Part shown: positions 44,780 through 55,820 of the stretch, in pieces
Position numbering within the stretch: position 1 is the stretch's first letter
How the letters are laid out: each line of letters starts with the position of its first letter
From: Tridacna crocea
Lineage: Eukaryota > Mollusca > Bivalvia > Cardiida > Cardiidae
Assembly: GCA_943736015.1 (NCBI GenBank)
Contig: OX031059.1
Location: 60,461,159-60,525,158 of the forward strand
DNA: 64,000 bases
Direction of reading: 5' to 3'
Position numbers and translations under genes: made by a program
The notes under the pieces: model-generated
What the model was told of the DNA's origin: nothing
What the model saw: only the letters and a program-made list of their open reading frames with translations
The model's database searches: none

Positions 44780-45395
44780 TTTTTTGTAACAACTCACAGT
44801 TCAGTTTCAAAAAGCTGGCAAACTGTTTCGTTATTGTCGTTCAAAGAAAAAAGTAGAGCAGATTTTCTCTATGATGCATGACTGTTCTAAGCATTCTGTC
44901 TATCACTATCTGATATGTCATTAATATGTCATTAATCAAGCCGTTATTCCACTGACATCAAAAACTAAAAGGCTCAACTATATATAACTGTTGAATGTTT
45001 TTTAACAGACATAAGGTTTAATCGTGGTATATTCTTTATGCAACGTGAACATCAAAGATTTCGGTTCTTACGATATGATGAAAAATATCTTCAAGTCCCT
45101 TCGAGACCTACAAAGGGAAATAAATCATTCGACCCCACTGGTACCCGCGTTCTTTCGCGATTTTATCAAAGAGAAAATTAGCATTCAGGATAATTTTTCA
45201 AGCCTAATGACGACAAAAGATAATACTTTCAGACAAAAATGTGAAGTGCCTGCTGGTCATTTTCTCAAAAGTATTATCAATACTTTGATTTACACAGCTT
45301 GAATGAACCCACGATGCCTTTAGATGTAAGCTTTTTTTTGTAACTCTGTAAATCCTTATAACCCCTTGCGGCGCCTGGATTGATGTAAGTCCCAT
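44780..45395. other. no repeat recognised; unassigned open frame 45024-45302
   Basis: A 92-codon plus-strand frame has protein-like composition but no recognised motif and no clear splice or start context. Not called as a gene. Confidence 0.3.
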
Positions 45396-45400
45396 GAAAA

Positions 45401-45450
45401 GACAGTAGAGATCAAGATCAGCCTATGCAAAACATGCAGTCTGGCCTTTT
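45401..45450. repeat. MITE-L hairpin, half (L9)
   Basis: AGTAGAGATCAAGATCAGCC and ACATGCAGTCTGGCC; the outer part of the second arm is missing. Confidence 0.55.
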
Positions 45451-45921
45451 TACAGCCCGATTTTGTTTTGGATATTCTAATTAAATCAGTCTTGATTCTG
45501 GAAAAATCAAGGTCCTTCAAATAAACTAGAACACCTATTTCACTTCTGTGAGCTGGCAAAGAGTTTCCTTGTGGCAACGGGGAAAAAAACAAGAAACGTA
45601 ATTCGATACGTTTTCAGCAGTGTTAGTGAGCTGAGTTTTGTTGAAATGTCCTAAGCTCAATCGGGATTATTTTGACGGATTTCAGTCCAATTACTACTTA
45701 TCCCCTCAATTTAACAAAATGTTTGAAACAAAAAAACGAGCCCTGCACGTTTTACCATAGTTTCAGTGACGTCATTCTCCAATAACGTCAGTTTTCATTG
45801 AAATTGGGTACTTAGGCGGGAAACTCTATTTCGTCAGAGTACTAAATCGGTAAGGCCACAAAACGATGAAATACACGTTGAAAATGTAAAACTTTGCAAT
45901 ATCATAAATTCGTTTTTCAAT

Positions 45922-46045
45922 CAGGTGGCAGGGTACTTGGAAACTTACTCATGGCTGAGGCGAATTATGTCACCCCTGACCCCCTTCGGCTCGGGGCGAT
46001 ATTATTCGCCACAGCCATGAGCAAGTGTCTAAGTCTCCTGCCAAC
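45922..46045. mobile_element. Palindromic element around 45985
   Basis: CAGGTGGCAGGGTACTTGGA-AACTTACTCATGGCTGAGGC facing GCCACAGCCATGAGCAAGTG-TCTAAGTCTCCTGCC. The centre is CCCTTCGGCTCGGGGCGATA. Single copy here; open frames on both strands are by-products of the palindrome. Confidence 0.75.
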
Positions 46046-46419
46046 TGACCGTGCAACTAATATTGTTCCATTGTCTGCGTGGCGTTTGTAAAACTCTTGT
46101 AAGGTTGTCCAAATTCCGTGGGAAAAGCGTTCATAAGGTAAAAGGTCATATTCCTGCAAAGCTTCCCTCGTTTATAAAGACGATGTTGCTTTAAGAGGAA
46201 TAAAAGTGAGATTAAATGGGTTTTGATACTCGTCTTTTTTAAACCTTTTTAATGCGTGACGGATATCTGTAGCCTCGTTTTCTAAACCTCCTTCAAAGTA
46301 AGGATTAAGATCTCCTCAAATCATTCTTATGTAACAAGTTTTATGGAATTTCAGTCTCGTAAAAAATCGGAAGCATAAGGTAAACTGACATAAAATAGCG
46401 AACAAGCCTAATTAAATAA

Positions 46420-46500
46420 AGCTTGTTGGCTGTACCGGCTTGTGCAGCAATCAACCCTCATAAAAAGGGATTATGAGTTCGAACCATACAGTGTGAGGAA
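46420..46500 (+). repeat. tRNA-like sequence, possible SINE head
   Basis: TTGGCTGTACCGGCTTGTGC resembles an A-box and TATGAGTTCGAACCAT a B-box about 50 bp apart. The acceptor stem does not pair convincingly, so a functional tRNA is unlikely. Confidence 0.3.
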
Positions 46501-46575
46501 TTACCATTTAAACATGAACATTCTATCATTGTGATAATAAAGAGGAATCTTCTAGGGAACATGTGTATCAATATA

Positions 46576-46644
46576 ATGGATGGATGGATGGATGGATGGA
46601 TGGATGGATCGATGGATCGATGGGATAAAATGGATGGATGGATG
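46576..46644 (+). repeat. (ATGG)n microsatellite
   Basis: About eight ATGG units, an ATCG-interrupted segment, then three more units. Confidence 0.95.
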
Positions 46645-46649
46645 CCGGA

Positions 46650-47105
46650 CGGAAGACAAATATTTTAAACACTGAGCAAATGAAATATTTCTTTAATGCA
46701 GTTGTTATGTATTGTATTTAAATCTAGACGAAGCCATTCATGAAAGGGTGGTCTCCCGTAAGAATTCCGGTATCTTAGCATGAAGACATTTTTTTTTCAA
46801 GAAGAATAAATTAACAAGTAGAATATTGTAAATGTCAGTTCTAAATCGAGCCCGTCAACAATACGTGCACGTACGTCTTGTAAGGGCAATATTAGATATG
46901 GCATACTTTGCCAAACTTGTCACCGGAGACGTTTTGAAATCCCACAGAGAATTCCAGGTTGTTCAACTGAAGCAATGATTCCTTATTTTTCCCCGAGACA
47001 GATTCATATCGAAGGTTTAAGCTGAGTGCTTATAAAAAAAAAGCAGAGCACTTGCAGCCCACATACATTAACCTTTGATGTGTGGGCTACTTTTTTTCTT
47101 CGCTT
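46650..47105. other. no feature recognised
   Basis: Unique-looking sequence. The CTTGTAAGGGC stretch at about 46877 and its surroundings match no family. Confidence 0.3.
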
Positions 47106-47112
47106 CAGGGGA

Positions 47113-47283
47113 CCGTATACACCAAACCATTCCTACGAACCTTCTCTGTCTTATTCTCTATTTTTTTTTTAATTCGAAAGTAACACAACTTCCAATTGGC
47201 TAAACCAAATGCTTTAGCCAATCAGCATTTGTGCTATTTTCAAATTTAAACGATTAAGACTGTATTTGCCTACCACTCTTAAG
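47113..47283. mobile_element. MITE-C copy 2, diverged
   Basis: ACCAAACCATTCCTACGAAC and AAGTAACACAACTTCCAATT are recognisable; a 20-bp inverted GGCTAAACCAAATG / GCTTTAGCCAATC centre is present. Right end CTACCACTCTTAAG runs into A37. Confidence 0.65.
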
Positions 47284-47521
47284 TCTTTACCACACGAGAA
47301 AACTTTAGACTGGTCTAAATTGAGAGCATTTGCAGACGACGAAATAAAGGTTACTCAAAAATTAAAAAAAAAAAATAGAAATTTGTTCTGAGAAGGGTAG
47401 AAAACACTGTGGGAAAAGGAGAAAATGCTGGTTACCAGCATTTTCTCCTTTTCCTACAGTGTTTTCAAAAGGCTTCTTTCTCAGGGGCGTCAAAAGTAGG
47501 GATTGTGTGGTAATGGGTTAA
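47279..47521 (+). mobile_element. MITE-A, complete (A37)
   Basis: TTAAGTCTTTACCACACGAG to GTGTGGTAATGGGTTAA. It has an extra A-rich 15-bp insertion (AAATTAAAAAAAAAAAATAG) left of the core. Confidence 0.9.
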
Positions 47522-47789
47522 AAACGCAAAAAGGGGGCATTCGGACATTTGCGTAAAGTGTCGTCTCAGATCAGCTTGTGTAGACTGCGCAGACTAATCC
47601 AAAGCGACACTTTCCATTTTGTATGTAATTTTGTGTTTTGCAAAAGTCAACCTTTAGCACAAAATCTAATGTACTCTTAAAGTGCCGACTCCGGTAAGCC
47701 TGCGCGGACAGAGAAGGCTGATCTGAAACGACACTTTAAGTAAATGCCCAAATGTCCGAATGCCACTTTTCGAGTGTTGTATGCCATAT
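47522..47789. mobile_element. MITE-B copy 4
   Basis: AAACGCAAAAAGGGGGCATT to TTTTCGAGTGTTGTATGCCA. Starts exactly at the end of A37. Confidence 0.85.
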
Positions 47790-47841
47790 TCTCTTTATCC
47801 GGCAAATTATCTTAGACTTGTCCATATTGAGATTGATTACA

Positions 47842-48103
47842 GACGCGAATAGGGGTATTCGAACATTTGCGTAAAGTGCCGTCTCTGATCAGCCTACGCA
47901 GTCCGCGCAGGCTAATCTGAGACGGCATTTTACGCCTACATTAGATTTTGTTCCTCAGTAGACTTGCGCAAAACATAAAAAAAAAAAATCATTAAAACGG
48001 AATTTGCCGTCTCGGATCAGTCAGCGCGAACTGCGCAGGTTGATCCGAGACGACACTTTAGGCAGATGTCCGAATGTCCCTTTTCGCGACTTGCAAGCCA
48101 TAT
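47842..48103. mobile_element. MITE-B copy 5
   Basis: GACGCGAATAGGGGTATTCG to TTTTCGCGACTTGCAAGCC, only about 50 bp after copy 4. Both hairpins are well formed (GCCTACGCAGTCCGCGCAGG; GTCAGCGCGAACTGCGCAGG). Confidence 0.9.
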
Positions 48104-48264
48104 GGGACGTTGGGACTTGCTTTTAAAAGGGTAGAACATTTACAAAACTAACTTGAAATTTGAGTAAAACATTTTTTTCCAGACTTAGATAAATGTACTC
48201 GAGTGTAAATTAATATTTAATACAATTATGGGCACACTTTCTTCTAATTGTTCGAGGACCTTAT

Positions 48265-48652
48265 TGACTTCTTTACCTAACGAAACTACGTTGTATAAAC
48301 TTTTCGGTGAAAGCCCACCGGAAGCACTCTGGGAAATGGAGAAAAATTCTTGAGACCAGCTTTCGTATTCACCAACCGTTCTTATGAACGTTCTCAGTCT
48401 TCATTCCTCATAATTTTCTGATTTGACCATTTGGTTTAGCCAATCAGAGGTTGTGTTACTTTCTAATATTGAAAGTCTTGGAGAATAGGTCACAAAATGC
48501 TAGCAAGACCGTTTGGCGAATACGGACCATGTTCTTTTTTTCCTTTTTACCACATTGTTTTCTACCCAAAGACGAATCCGATCATTTTAGCCAAATTTGT
48601 CTACAAATCCTTTCAATTTTGCCAAGTCTACGATTTTCTCATCATGTTAAGA
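48265..48652 (-). mobile_element. MITE-A split by MITE-C (A38)
   Basis: TTCTTTACCTAACGAAACTA ... GAAATGGAGAAAAATTCTTG ACCAGCTTTCG, then resumes with CATTGTTTTCTACCCAAAGA and TTTGTCTACAAATCCTTTCA. An aged copy. Confidence 0.65.
48366..48531. mobile_element. MITE-C copy 3, nested in A38
   Basis: CGTATTCACCAACCGTTCTT at left and GACCGTTTGGCGAATACGG at right are inverted. GGTTTAGCCAATCAGAGGTT-GTGTTACTTTC is the shared centre, in the opposite sense to copy 1. Confidence 0.8.
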
Positions 48653-48820
48653 GTGGACACTGAAGTTTGATCACGATCCAGGGCAGACTGTAAAACTGCG
48701 CTCCATTTACAGATTTACGTTGTCTGATACATTGGATAAAATAAACGATTTCAATCCGAATAAAACCGAATTATTCATAGTTCACATGCCGTTTTCCTCT
48801 CGGAATATCTCACAACTGCA

Positions 48821-48892
48821 TCGGAAAGTGTAGACATTAGATCAGACGGCGCGTTCCATGCAGTCTCATTGATGTACGATTCAGACTGTTCG
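48821..48892. repeat. MITE-L hairpin, worn (L10)
   Basis: GTGTAGACATTAGATCAGAC / CAGTCTCATTGATGTACGAT; spacing and position of motifs fit the family. Confidence 0.5.
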
Positions 48893-48899
48893 CAAAACC

Positions 48900-49680
48900 T
48901 CCCTATGTCGCACTCGTCCAGGAATCAATTATAACGGGTCTTGCACTTGCATTTCCCGGTCAAAGGTTAAAATGCTCACCAAACTGGATTTTTTTTCTCT
49001 TGTGCAAAGGTGACATTCTTCATACTGTAACCGTGAGAAAAAAAAACTAGTGACATTAATGTACAACGACACATCACTGTTAACAAATGACCGAGCCATT
49101 CTAAACCTTAACTCTTCATGTATTCTAGTTGTTTTCTGCGCATGTCATATTCTTCGAAGATTCGACTGTCTTATATGACGCATCCCTAGCCCCGAAAGCG
49201 GGCTGACTGTAATATTACGCTCTATGAAGTAGCAATGTAGAAAATAGCTTTTATCAATACGTTTGAGGAGAAATGAGACCTGCTTTAGCTCCAGATTTCT
49301 CTAATCTGCTGATCATAGCGGAGTGAATATTGCACGAGGTAGCGTGTTAATGAGTAAAAATTTATTTTAGTTTGAAATTCAAAGTAACGGTTGTCGCGTA
49401 GGAAAGTGGTTCGGTTCTGTACCCAGAATGCCCAATTAGATAGATGAGTATTTATAGAATGCCATCTAGCGGGAGATAATGGTATTCTAGTACAAAAAGT
49501 TCAACATGTAGATTTCATTATATCAAATGAAAACATCTATATGATTTATTTCAACAATGTAACAACAGTATACATGGTGCGTCTTTTTATTGGTCTTTAT
49601 ATACAGTTTTTCCTTCTTTTCTTTGAATGAAGTGTGATTACGGCCACTTTCAAGAGTTCGGACATGACTGTAGAGAAACA
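48900..49680. other. no feature recognised
   Basis: No family members or exon signals seen. Confidence 0.3.
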
Positions 49681-49682
49681 GC

Positions 49683-49906
49683 TTAGCTCTTTACCAAACG
49701 ACAAATTTTAGACTCGTCCAAATTGAAAATTTCTGCAGACGACAAATTAAATGTGACTGAAATTATGAAATGTGTCTATGGCAGCGTAGAAAACATTATG
49801 GGAAAAGGAGAAAATGCTGGTAACCAGCATTTTCTCCTTTTCCCATAATGTTTTCAAAAGCCCTCTACTCCAGGCTCGTCAAAAGTGTGTGAGAAAGAGG
49901 TAATGA
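49683..49906 (+). mobile_element. MITE-A, complete (A39)
   Basis: TTAGCTCTTTACCAAACGAC to GTGAGAAAGAGGTAATG. Core perfect with paired ATTATGGG / CCCATAAT variants on both arms. Confidence 0.9.
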
Positions 49907-50076
49907 CGTGTCTGACGCGTAAAGTGCTTTGTCGCCTGCAGATGGTAACAGGATTTCTTGACCAGAAATCCGGTGCTTTTAATCTCTGATACTTTGTCAG
50001 TCATACTAAGTCTAGTTTCTATCGTTTTCGATTTTTTCCAAGGAGCTATTTGTACAGCAGCGCAACAACATGCTTT

Positions 50077-50376
50077 GTTGGACCGAACTATGGGGTTGAC
50101 CGAACTATGGGGTTGAACCCCAAAGTTCGTACGAACTTTGGGGTTGAAAATTTTCAACCTCATAGTTCGGTCGGATACCCCATGTTATGCACCATCGGAC
50201 CGAACTTTGGGGTTGAACACCATAGTTCGTACGAACTTTGGGGTTGAAAATTTTCAACCCCATAGTTCGGTCGGATACCCCATGTTATGCACTATCGGAC
50301 CGAACTTTGGGGTTGAACACCATAGTTCGTACGAACTTTGGGGTTGAAAATTTTCAACGTCATAGTTTGGCTTGAA
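50077..50376. repeat. Family J palindrome array, cluster 1
   Basis: TTGGACCGAACTATGGGGTT occurs twice, then CCCCAAAGTTCGTACGAAC with its mirror, then a 100-bp unit (GGACCGAACTTTGGGGTTG at 50197 and 50297, with ATACCCCATGTTATGCAC between) repeated about 2.5 times. It ends GTTTGGCTTGAAACATTCAT and runs into CAT repeats. Every sub-unit is itself palindromic. Confidence 0.9.
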
Positions 50377-50377
50377 A

Positions 50378-50384
50378 CATTCAT

Positions 50385-50417
<33 letters not shown>

Positions 50418-50562
50418 ATTATCATCCGCAGCAGCAGCATCAGAATCGTCATCATTATTATAATAATAATCATCATCATCAGCAGCAGCAGTATATCATC
50501 ATCAGCAGCAGCATCAGCATCGTCATAAGCATCATCATCATCATATTATTATTATTATTCCG
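50378..50562 (+). repeat. CAT / CAG / TTA trinucleotide repeats
   Basis: Mixed runs of CATCATCAT, CAGCAGCAG and ATTATTATT, attached to the J cluster. Confidence 0.95.
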
Positions 50563-50564
50563 CG

Positions 50565-51450
50565 CCGAAGGCGGAGAGATATAGTTTTAGCGTTGTCCGT
50601 CCGTCTGTGCGTCCGTCCGTCCGTATGTCCGTCCCGGCAAATATCTCCAATTCCATTGGACGGAATTTCGTGAAACTTTAGATATGTGTACAATAATACC
50701 ATTCTGCCGAGACTTTTTTGTTTTGTTTTTTGATTCGATGCAAAATGGCCGACTGGAAGCGATTTTAAGTTACGTTGTTCAGCACACTTTTGATGTTTTT
50801 CGTCTTGTCTTGAAAGTTATAGAGAGTTTTTACATTCAACGTGTCACATCAATCTATACCACCATTAGGAAATGAAAGAAAAAATGTTAACCAAGATTGA
50901 CCTTGCAACTCTGTCAATGTCTTTGCGATTACTAGCTGTGTCATGGAAAAAGGGGTCTTCATGTTATATAGTATTCCATTTCTTGCGAACACAATTCCTC
51001 CCACATTTCTTGACGGATTTGAATAAAATTTTCACAAACTGTTTCTCGTTATGTGACCTGTTGCATATTGTCAATGTTTTGCGATTTGTAGCAGCGTCAT
51101 GCAAAAAGGGGGCTTCATGTTTTTGTTCATTTAATTTCTTGTGATCACAATTCCGCCTACATTTCTTTGAGGGATTTGAATAGAATTTTAGAATGTTTCT
51201 CGTCATGTGACCTATAGCATATTGTCAAGGTTTTGCGATTTGCATCAAGGAATAAGGGGGCTTCATGCCATATTTCATTTTTCACTAATATCTATTTAAT
51301 TACTCTACATATCCCTACAGATTTTGATGAGATTTTCACAGATCATGTGACCTAGCTCATGTTGTCAGGGTTTTGCAATTTATCGCTGTATCATGGAAAA
51401 AGGGGGTTTCATGTCAAAGTTGATTTTTTATCAATGTATCTCCAACTTAT
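50565..51450 (+). repeat. GTCCGTCC stretch followed by ~150-bp imperfect tandem repeats
   Basis: CGCGCCGAAGGCGGAGAGAT and GTCCGTCCGTCTGTGCGTCC begin the block. About four degenerate units follow, each with TCATGGAAAAAGGGGGCTTC and GTGACCT-GC-ATATTGTCA-GTTTTGCGATTT (near 50940, 51099, 51244, 51388). Looks like a known type of dispersed bivalve repeat; no protein. Confidence 0.75.
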
Positions 51451-51454
51451 GCAC

Positions 51455-52085
51455 ATAGTTGCATGAAACTTCATATTTTTATTGGTTGATCAAAGCCAAT
51501 GACCAGTGAGTCCATCGTGTATCCGTCTGTCCATTCGTCTGTCCATCCATCAGTCTTTTCGTAACCGTTTTAGATCACAAGTAACACACTATATCCATTG
51601 AGCTACCCAGGCAGGTGCTAGAAATTCCAGAACTTTAGTCTCTAGCTAGCAGCTTGAAATGGCAGCAATGTTGCGGCGTATATTGTTTGAGGGATATCTT
51701 CTGAAGTCCTTCACAAAATGAAACTTCATGAATGTCTATAATTGAATAGTCCGTTGATACAATTTTTTTCTTTATAAATAATGATGTGTCATGAAAAAAG
51801 GGGGCTTAATGTATATTTTCTTTATTTCTTTTCATTTCATGAAATGCCAATTTCTGGAAAAAAGAAAAATTAATGTATAATCCTGTTATGGACCTCTTAT
51901 ATTTTTTTTATGTAAGAAATGCTGTGCTATGGAAAAAGGGAGCTTCATGTATAATTTCATCGTGGACCAATAACAAAAAGGTCACATGTGTACATGCAAA
52001 ACCATACCATAGTCGGTGCGAACTGTTGTGTCGAATCATTTAACCCAATATAATAGATGAAGTTTTAATGAAATACATGATCATA
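51455..52085. repeat. decayed continuation of the same repeat
   Basis: CCGTCTGTCCATTCGTCTGT at about 51525 and further GGAAAAAGGGAGCTTCATGT units at about 51790 and 51935. Confidence 0.5.
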
Positions 52086-52089
52086 ACGA

Positions 52090-52178
52090 AAAGTGGGCTT
52101 TTGTCCTAGTGGGCTCTCATTCTAGTGGGCTTTTGTCGTAGTGGGCTTTTGTTTCAGTGGGCTTTTGTCCTACGCCCA
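52090..52178. repeat. Element M-type minisatellite arm (M3)
   Basis: Five copies of AGTGGGCTTTTGTCCT, ending in TACGCCCAT, identical in plan to the right arm of M2. No partner arm found nearby. Confidence 0.8.
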
Positions 52179-52179
52179 T

Positions 52180-52720
52180 TGTCTTTTGTGTGTGCGGTTT
52201 GATGGTTTTGATTGTTATAGTTTCCACTTCCTACGACTTTTAAAAGAAAAAAGTTGGGAATGCGCAACTTAGTTATGGCACACAAAATAATTTTGAACGA
52301 CTGCTCAGAACCAGTATAGAGTAAATTTATATGGTTTTATGAAAAAGAATTACAGATTGGCCATATGAAATTTGAGCATCCATTCAAAGTTGGTTTTCAT
52401 CGAAACAAACAGGAGAAAATGGTTCGTTCCGAAAACTCCATGGACTGTGTGGCGCGGATTTGTATTTGGTAATGCTTTTGCTTAAGAGCAATGTTGCCTT
52501 TTCTTACTATGTCTACTATACTATCAATAGTCGTATTAGAACGTTTCCATTTTGAGCGAGTCTAAAAGCCGCATACTTCGTTTTTCGGAACAACTTAGGT
52601 CTATCTATGCACTAAACTATATCTTCATACATAAAACTGGGTCCAAGATATCATTATCACACGTTTAAAAACGCTGCCGATGCATTATATATGCCTATTA
52701 TTCTTTCCATAGCATCCGAA
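52180..52720. other. no feature recognised
   Basis: AT-rich; no shared repeat. Confidence 0.3.
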
Positions 52721-52741
52721 ATCAAAAATATATATGTATTA

Positions 52742-52761
52742 TGTGTGTGTGTGTGTGTGTG
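52742..52761 (+). repeat. (GT)n microsatellite
   Basis: Ten GT units. Confidence 0.95.
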
Positions 52762-52889
52762 CTCGAAACGCAACAGAAAGTTATGAAAAAGTTCATGTTT
52801 ATAGTATCGTAACAGATCAGCACTTGTGTACTGATCCGATGCGACACTCTAGCGCCGCTTACACGCACGATAAAGATAAACAGATAAAA

Positions 52890-53178
52890 GTAGATGATGA
52901 TGACGATGATGATGATGAATCGACGGGATGATGTTTCAAGCCAAACTATGACGTTAAAAATTATTGTCAACCCCAAAGTTCGTACGAACTTTGGGGTTCA
53001 ACCCCATAGTTCGGTCAACCCCATAGTTCGGTCCAACAAGTGACCGAACTATGGGGTTGAACCCCAAAGTTCGTACGAACTTTGGGGTTCAACACCACAG
53101 TTCGGTCAACCCCATAGTTCGGTCCAACAATTGACCGAACTATGGGGTTGAATTTTCAACGACATAGTTTGGCTTGAA
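52890..53178. repeat. Family J palindrome array, cluster 2
   Basis: Preceded by GATGATGAT runs and ATGTTTCAAGCCAAAC. Contains two TTCGTACGAA palindromes (about 52980 and 53080) and several GACCGAACTATGGGGTTG units. Closes with TTTGGCTTGAAACATTCATC and CAT/CAG repeats, so the whole block is a large inverted structure with trinucleotide tails. Confidence 0.9.
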
Positions 53179-53463
53179 ACATTCATCATCATCAGCAGCA
53201 GCAGCAGCAGCATATAATCATTATCAATGTCAGATGCAGATATACACAGATATGAAAATCAGGATTAAACTAGATTTATATTGTCTTGAAAGAGTATTTT
53301 ATTCCGACTTTGTGTGAAAAAAAAAAGTTGGTTGGTTGATGTCTCCGCTGCCGAAAATCCAAGGATATTCAGTTCTAATCATCAGAACATACATGTAAAG
53401 TTGGCCTTTTATCATAGTGTCACAATGTAAATAACATGATCTTTTCTAAATAAAGCATCTTTA

Positions 53464-53494
<31 letters not shown>

Positions 53495-54088
53495 CGACGA
53501 CGACGATGATGATGATCATATTGATCATGATGATGAATCGACGGGATGATGTTTCAAGCCAAACTTTGACGTTGAAAATTTTCAACCCCAAAGTTCGTAC
53601 GAACTTTGGGGTTCAACCCCATAGTTCGGTCAACCCCATAGTTCGGTCCAACAAGTGACCGAACTATGGGGTTGAACCCCAAAGTTCGTACGAACTTTGG
53701 GGTTGAATTTTCAACCACATAGTTTGGCTTGAAACATTCATCATCATCATCAGCAGCAGCATATAATCATTATCATTGTCAGATGCAGATATACACAGAT
53801 ATGAAAATCAAGATTAAACTAGATTTATATTGTCTTGAAAGAGTATTTCATTCCGACTTTGTGTGAAAAAAAAAAGTTGGTTGGTTGATGTCTCTGCTGC
53901 CGAAAATCCGAGGATGTCCAGTTCTAATCATCAGAACATACAGGTAAAGTTGGCCTTTTATCATAGTATCAGAATGTAAATGACGCGAACTTTTTCAAAA
54001 TAAAGCATCTTTGATGATGATGATAATGGTGGTGATGATGATGAGGATGACGACGACGACGATGGTGATGATGATGATAATGATAATA

Positions 54089-54128
<40 letters not shown>

Positions 54129-54180
54129 CGACGACGACGACGACGATGATGATGATGATGATGATGATGAATAATTGACG
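53179..54180. repeat. Tandem spacer units with J cluster 3 and trinucleotide arrays
   Basis: A spacer (CAGATGCAGATATACACAGA ... AATAAAGCATCTTTAATGATG) at 53231 recurs at 53780 (offset 549). Between them, 53540-53740 holds J cluster 3. ATG/ACG arrays lie at 53466-53545 and 54013-54172. Confidence 0.85.
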
Positions 54181-54398
54181 GGATGATGTTTCAAGCCAAA
54201 CTATGACGTTGAAAATTTTCAACCCCAAAGTTCGTACGAACTTTGGGGTTCAACCCCAAAGTTCGGTCCGATAGTGCATAACATGGAGTATCCGACCGAA
54301 CTATGGGGTTGAAAATTTTCAACCCCAAAGTTCGTACGAACTTTGGGGTTCAACCCCATAGTTCGGTCAACCCCATAGTTCGGTCCAACAATGCTTAC
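54181..54398. repeat. Family J palindrome array, cluster 4
   Basis: GTTTCAAGCCAAACTATGAC, then two CCCCAAAGTTCGTACGAAC palindromes and GTGCATAACATGGAGTATCC, the mirror of the ATACCCCATGTTATGCAC segment in cluster 1. Ends TTCGGTCCAACA. Confidence 0.9.
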
Positions 54399-54406
54399 AT
54401 GGATTG

Positions 54407-54612
54407 ACGGAATACCGTAAGGGCCATCGCCTATATAAAGTTTGTTGATTTTAAACGCGATGCTTGATAGAGCGATGACGATAAAGCGATAGTACGATGA
54501 TGATAGTGCGATATGATAACACGTTATCTTCATCGTACTATCATATATCATCATCGAGCTATCGCATTTAAGATCAATGAATTAAAAGGCGATGGCCCTA
54601 CCGGTATTCCGT
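54407..54612. mobile_element. Palindromic element K
   Basis: ACGGAATACCGTAAGGGCCA-TCGCC at left mirrored by GGCGATGGCCCTACCGG-TATTCCGT at right. Interior arms rich in GCGATAG/ATCATCATCG around AACACGTT. About 206 bp, directly abutting J. Confidence 0.8.
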
Positions 54613-54662
54613 ATGAATTGGAGACACGATTCCTGATTACAAGGGTTGAAATAAGAAAAAAA

Positions 54663-54870
54663 AATTAACCCATAGGCTTGCTAAGCAAGACCCACCGACC
54701 TTTTTTGGAGAGTGAAGATCAAAGATCAGACTGTACAAAATGTGCAGTCTGATCTTTAATCTACATTGTTCGACGAGGATATGTCGTCGCCCCCCCCCCC
54801 CCCCCCCTTCCCCAATTATACCTTAGAAATAGCAAAATTTGGATTTTAAATATCGGCTAAAAAAAATCAT
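54663..54870. mobile_element. MITE-L (L11)
   Basis: TTAACCCATAGGCTTGCTAA left end. The hairpin GAAGATCAAAGATCAGACTG / CAGTCTGATCTTTAATCTAC is near-perfect. A poly-C run (54792-54807) sits in the right flank. Confidence 0.8.
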
Positions 54871-54955
54871 TTCTTTTTGTCAGCAAAATAAGGATAAAAA
54901 AGGCAGAGCGCACCTGTAGCACAGCCTCTATTTGAAGTTAATTTTAATCATTACC

Positions 54956-55198
54956 TTAACCTTTCTCTCATACGGTAAAATCTTGGACTAGACCAAATTT
55001 AAAGGGTCTGCAAACGACAAATTGAATGTACCAAACGTGATTTTTTTTTCAGCGTTTGATGGGGGTAAAAAGAAAACATTGTGGGAAAAGGAGAAAATGC
55101 TGGTAACCAGCATTTTCTCCTTTTCCCACAGTGTTTTTAAGAGGACTCTTCCCCAGAGCCGTAACAACCAGGGATTGTTTGGGATTAACAAGGGTTAA
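54956..55198 (+). mobile_element. MITE-A, complete (A40)
   Basis: TTAACCTTTCTCTCATACGG to AACAAGGGTTAA. Perfect core arms around GCTGGTAACCAGC; the outer ends carry small indels. Confidence 0.85.
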
Positions 55199-55204
55199 AC
55201 AAAA

Positions 55205-55815
55205 TGTCTGACGTTTATTAACGTGTATGCACCTGGTGGTCTTTTAGAATCATAAAAGACGAATTGTTGAACATCACATTGTGAGCCATGCTCTGTGAAA
55301 AGGGGGCTTAAAGCATTTGCAAAAAGAAAAAAATATCGACCCATGTCCGCGCAGGCTGACATGGTCGAAACGTTTCGCAATCATTAAATTTTCTGCATGT
55401 TAAAGGATCATTCTAACCTATGACTCAATCGGTTGTTTGAAGAAATGTATCTTTTGATCAATAACTGCACATTTATGAAGATTTGCTTGATATAATACAC
55501 CATGGAGATGTATTAAGCCCCGTTTTCTCAGAGCATGGCTGATATAAAAATCATCATTCTGTACTCAACAAGGAAAAGAAAAAAATATAAAAACAGGAAT
55601 ACGAGCAACAGGAAAAGAGTCGTTTCCTTGTTTATGCACTGCGTTTCATAAGAACGCGAACCAAACTAGATGAATTTATCGTTTTGGGGTGTGTCACATA
55701 AATTTATTCATTGCTTGTCTCGGCTTTCTTTTGATGAGTATAATAATCTTTTTAAGATGACTACGTAATAAATTATCTACCATAAGTATTATTTATTCAT
55801 TTGTGACTTTAGTTT
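55205..55815. other. no feature recognised
   Basis: No repeat shared with the rest of the window. Confidence 0.3.
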
Positions 55816-55820
55816 TCCAC

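Noticed and set aside
45024..45302. 92-codon open frame with protein-like composition
   Set aside because: No recognised family and no supporting splice signal; a protein search would be needed before calling it.
46420..46500. Functional tRNA gene
   Set aside because: A- and B-box-like words exist, but the acceptor and anticodon stems do not pair.
53961..54228. Poly-Ser and poly-Ile frames
   Set aside because: Trinucleotide ATG/ACG array read in different frames.
50050..54554. Open frames with VRTNFGVENFQPHSSVG-like repeats
   Set aside because: Direct translation of the family J palindromes; present on both strands because the DNA is symmetrical.
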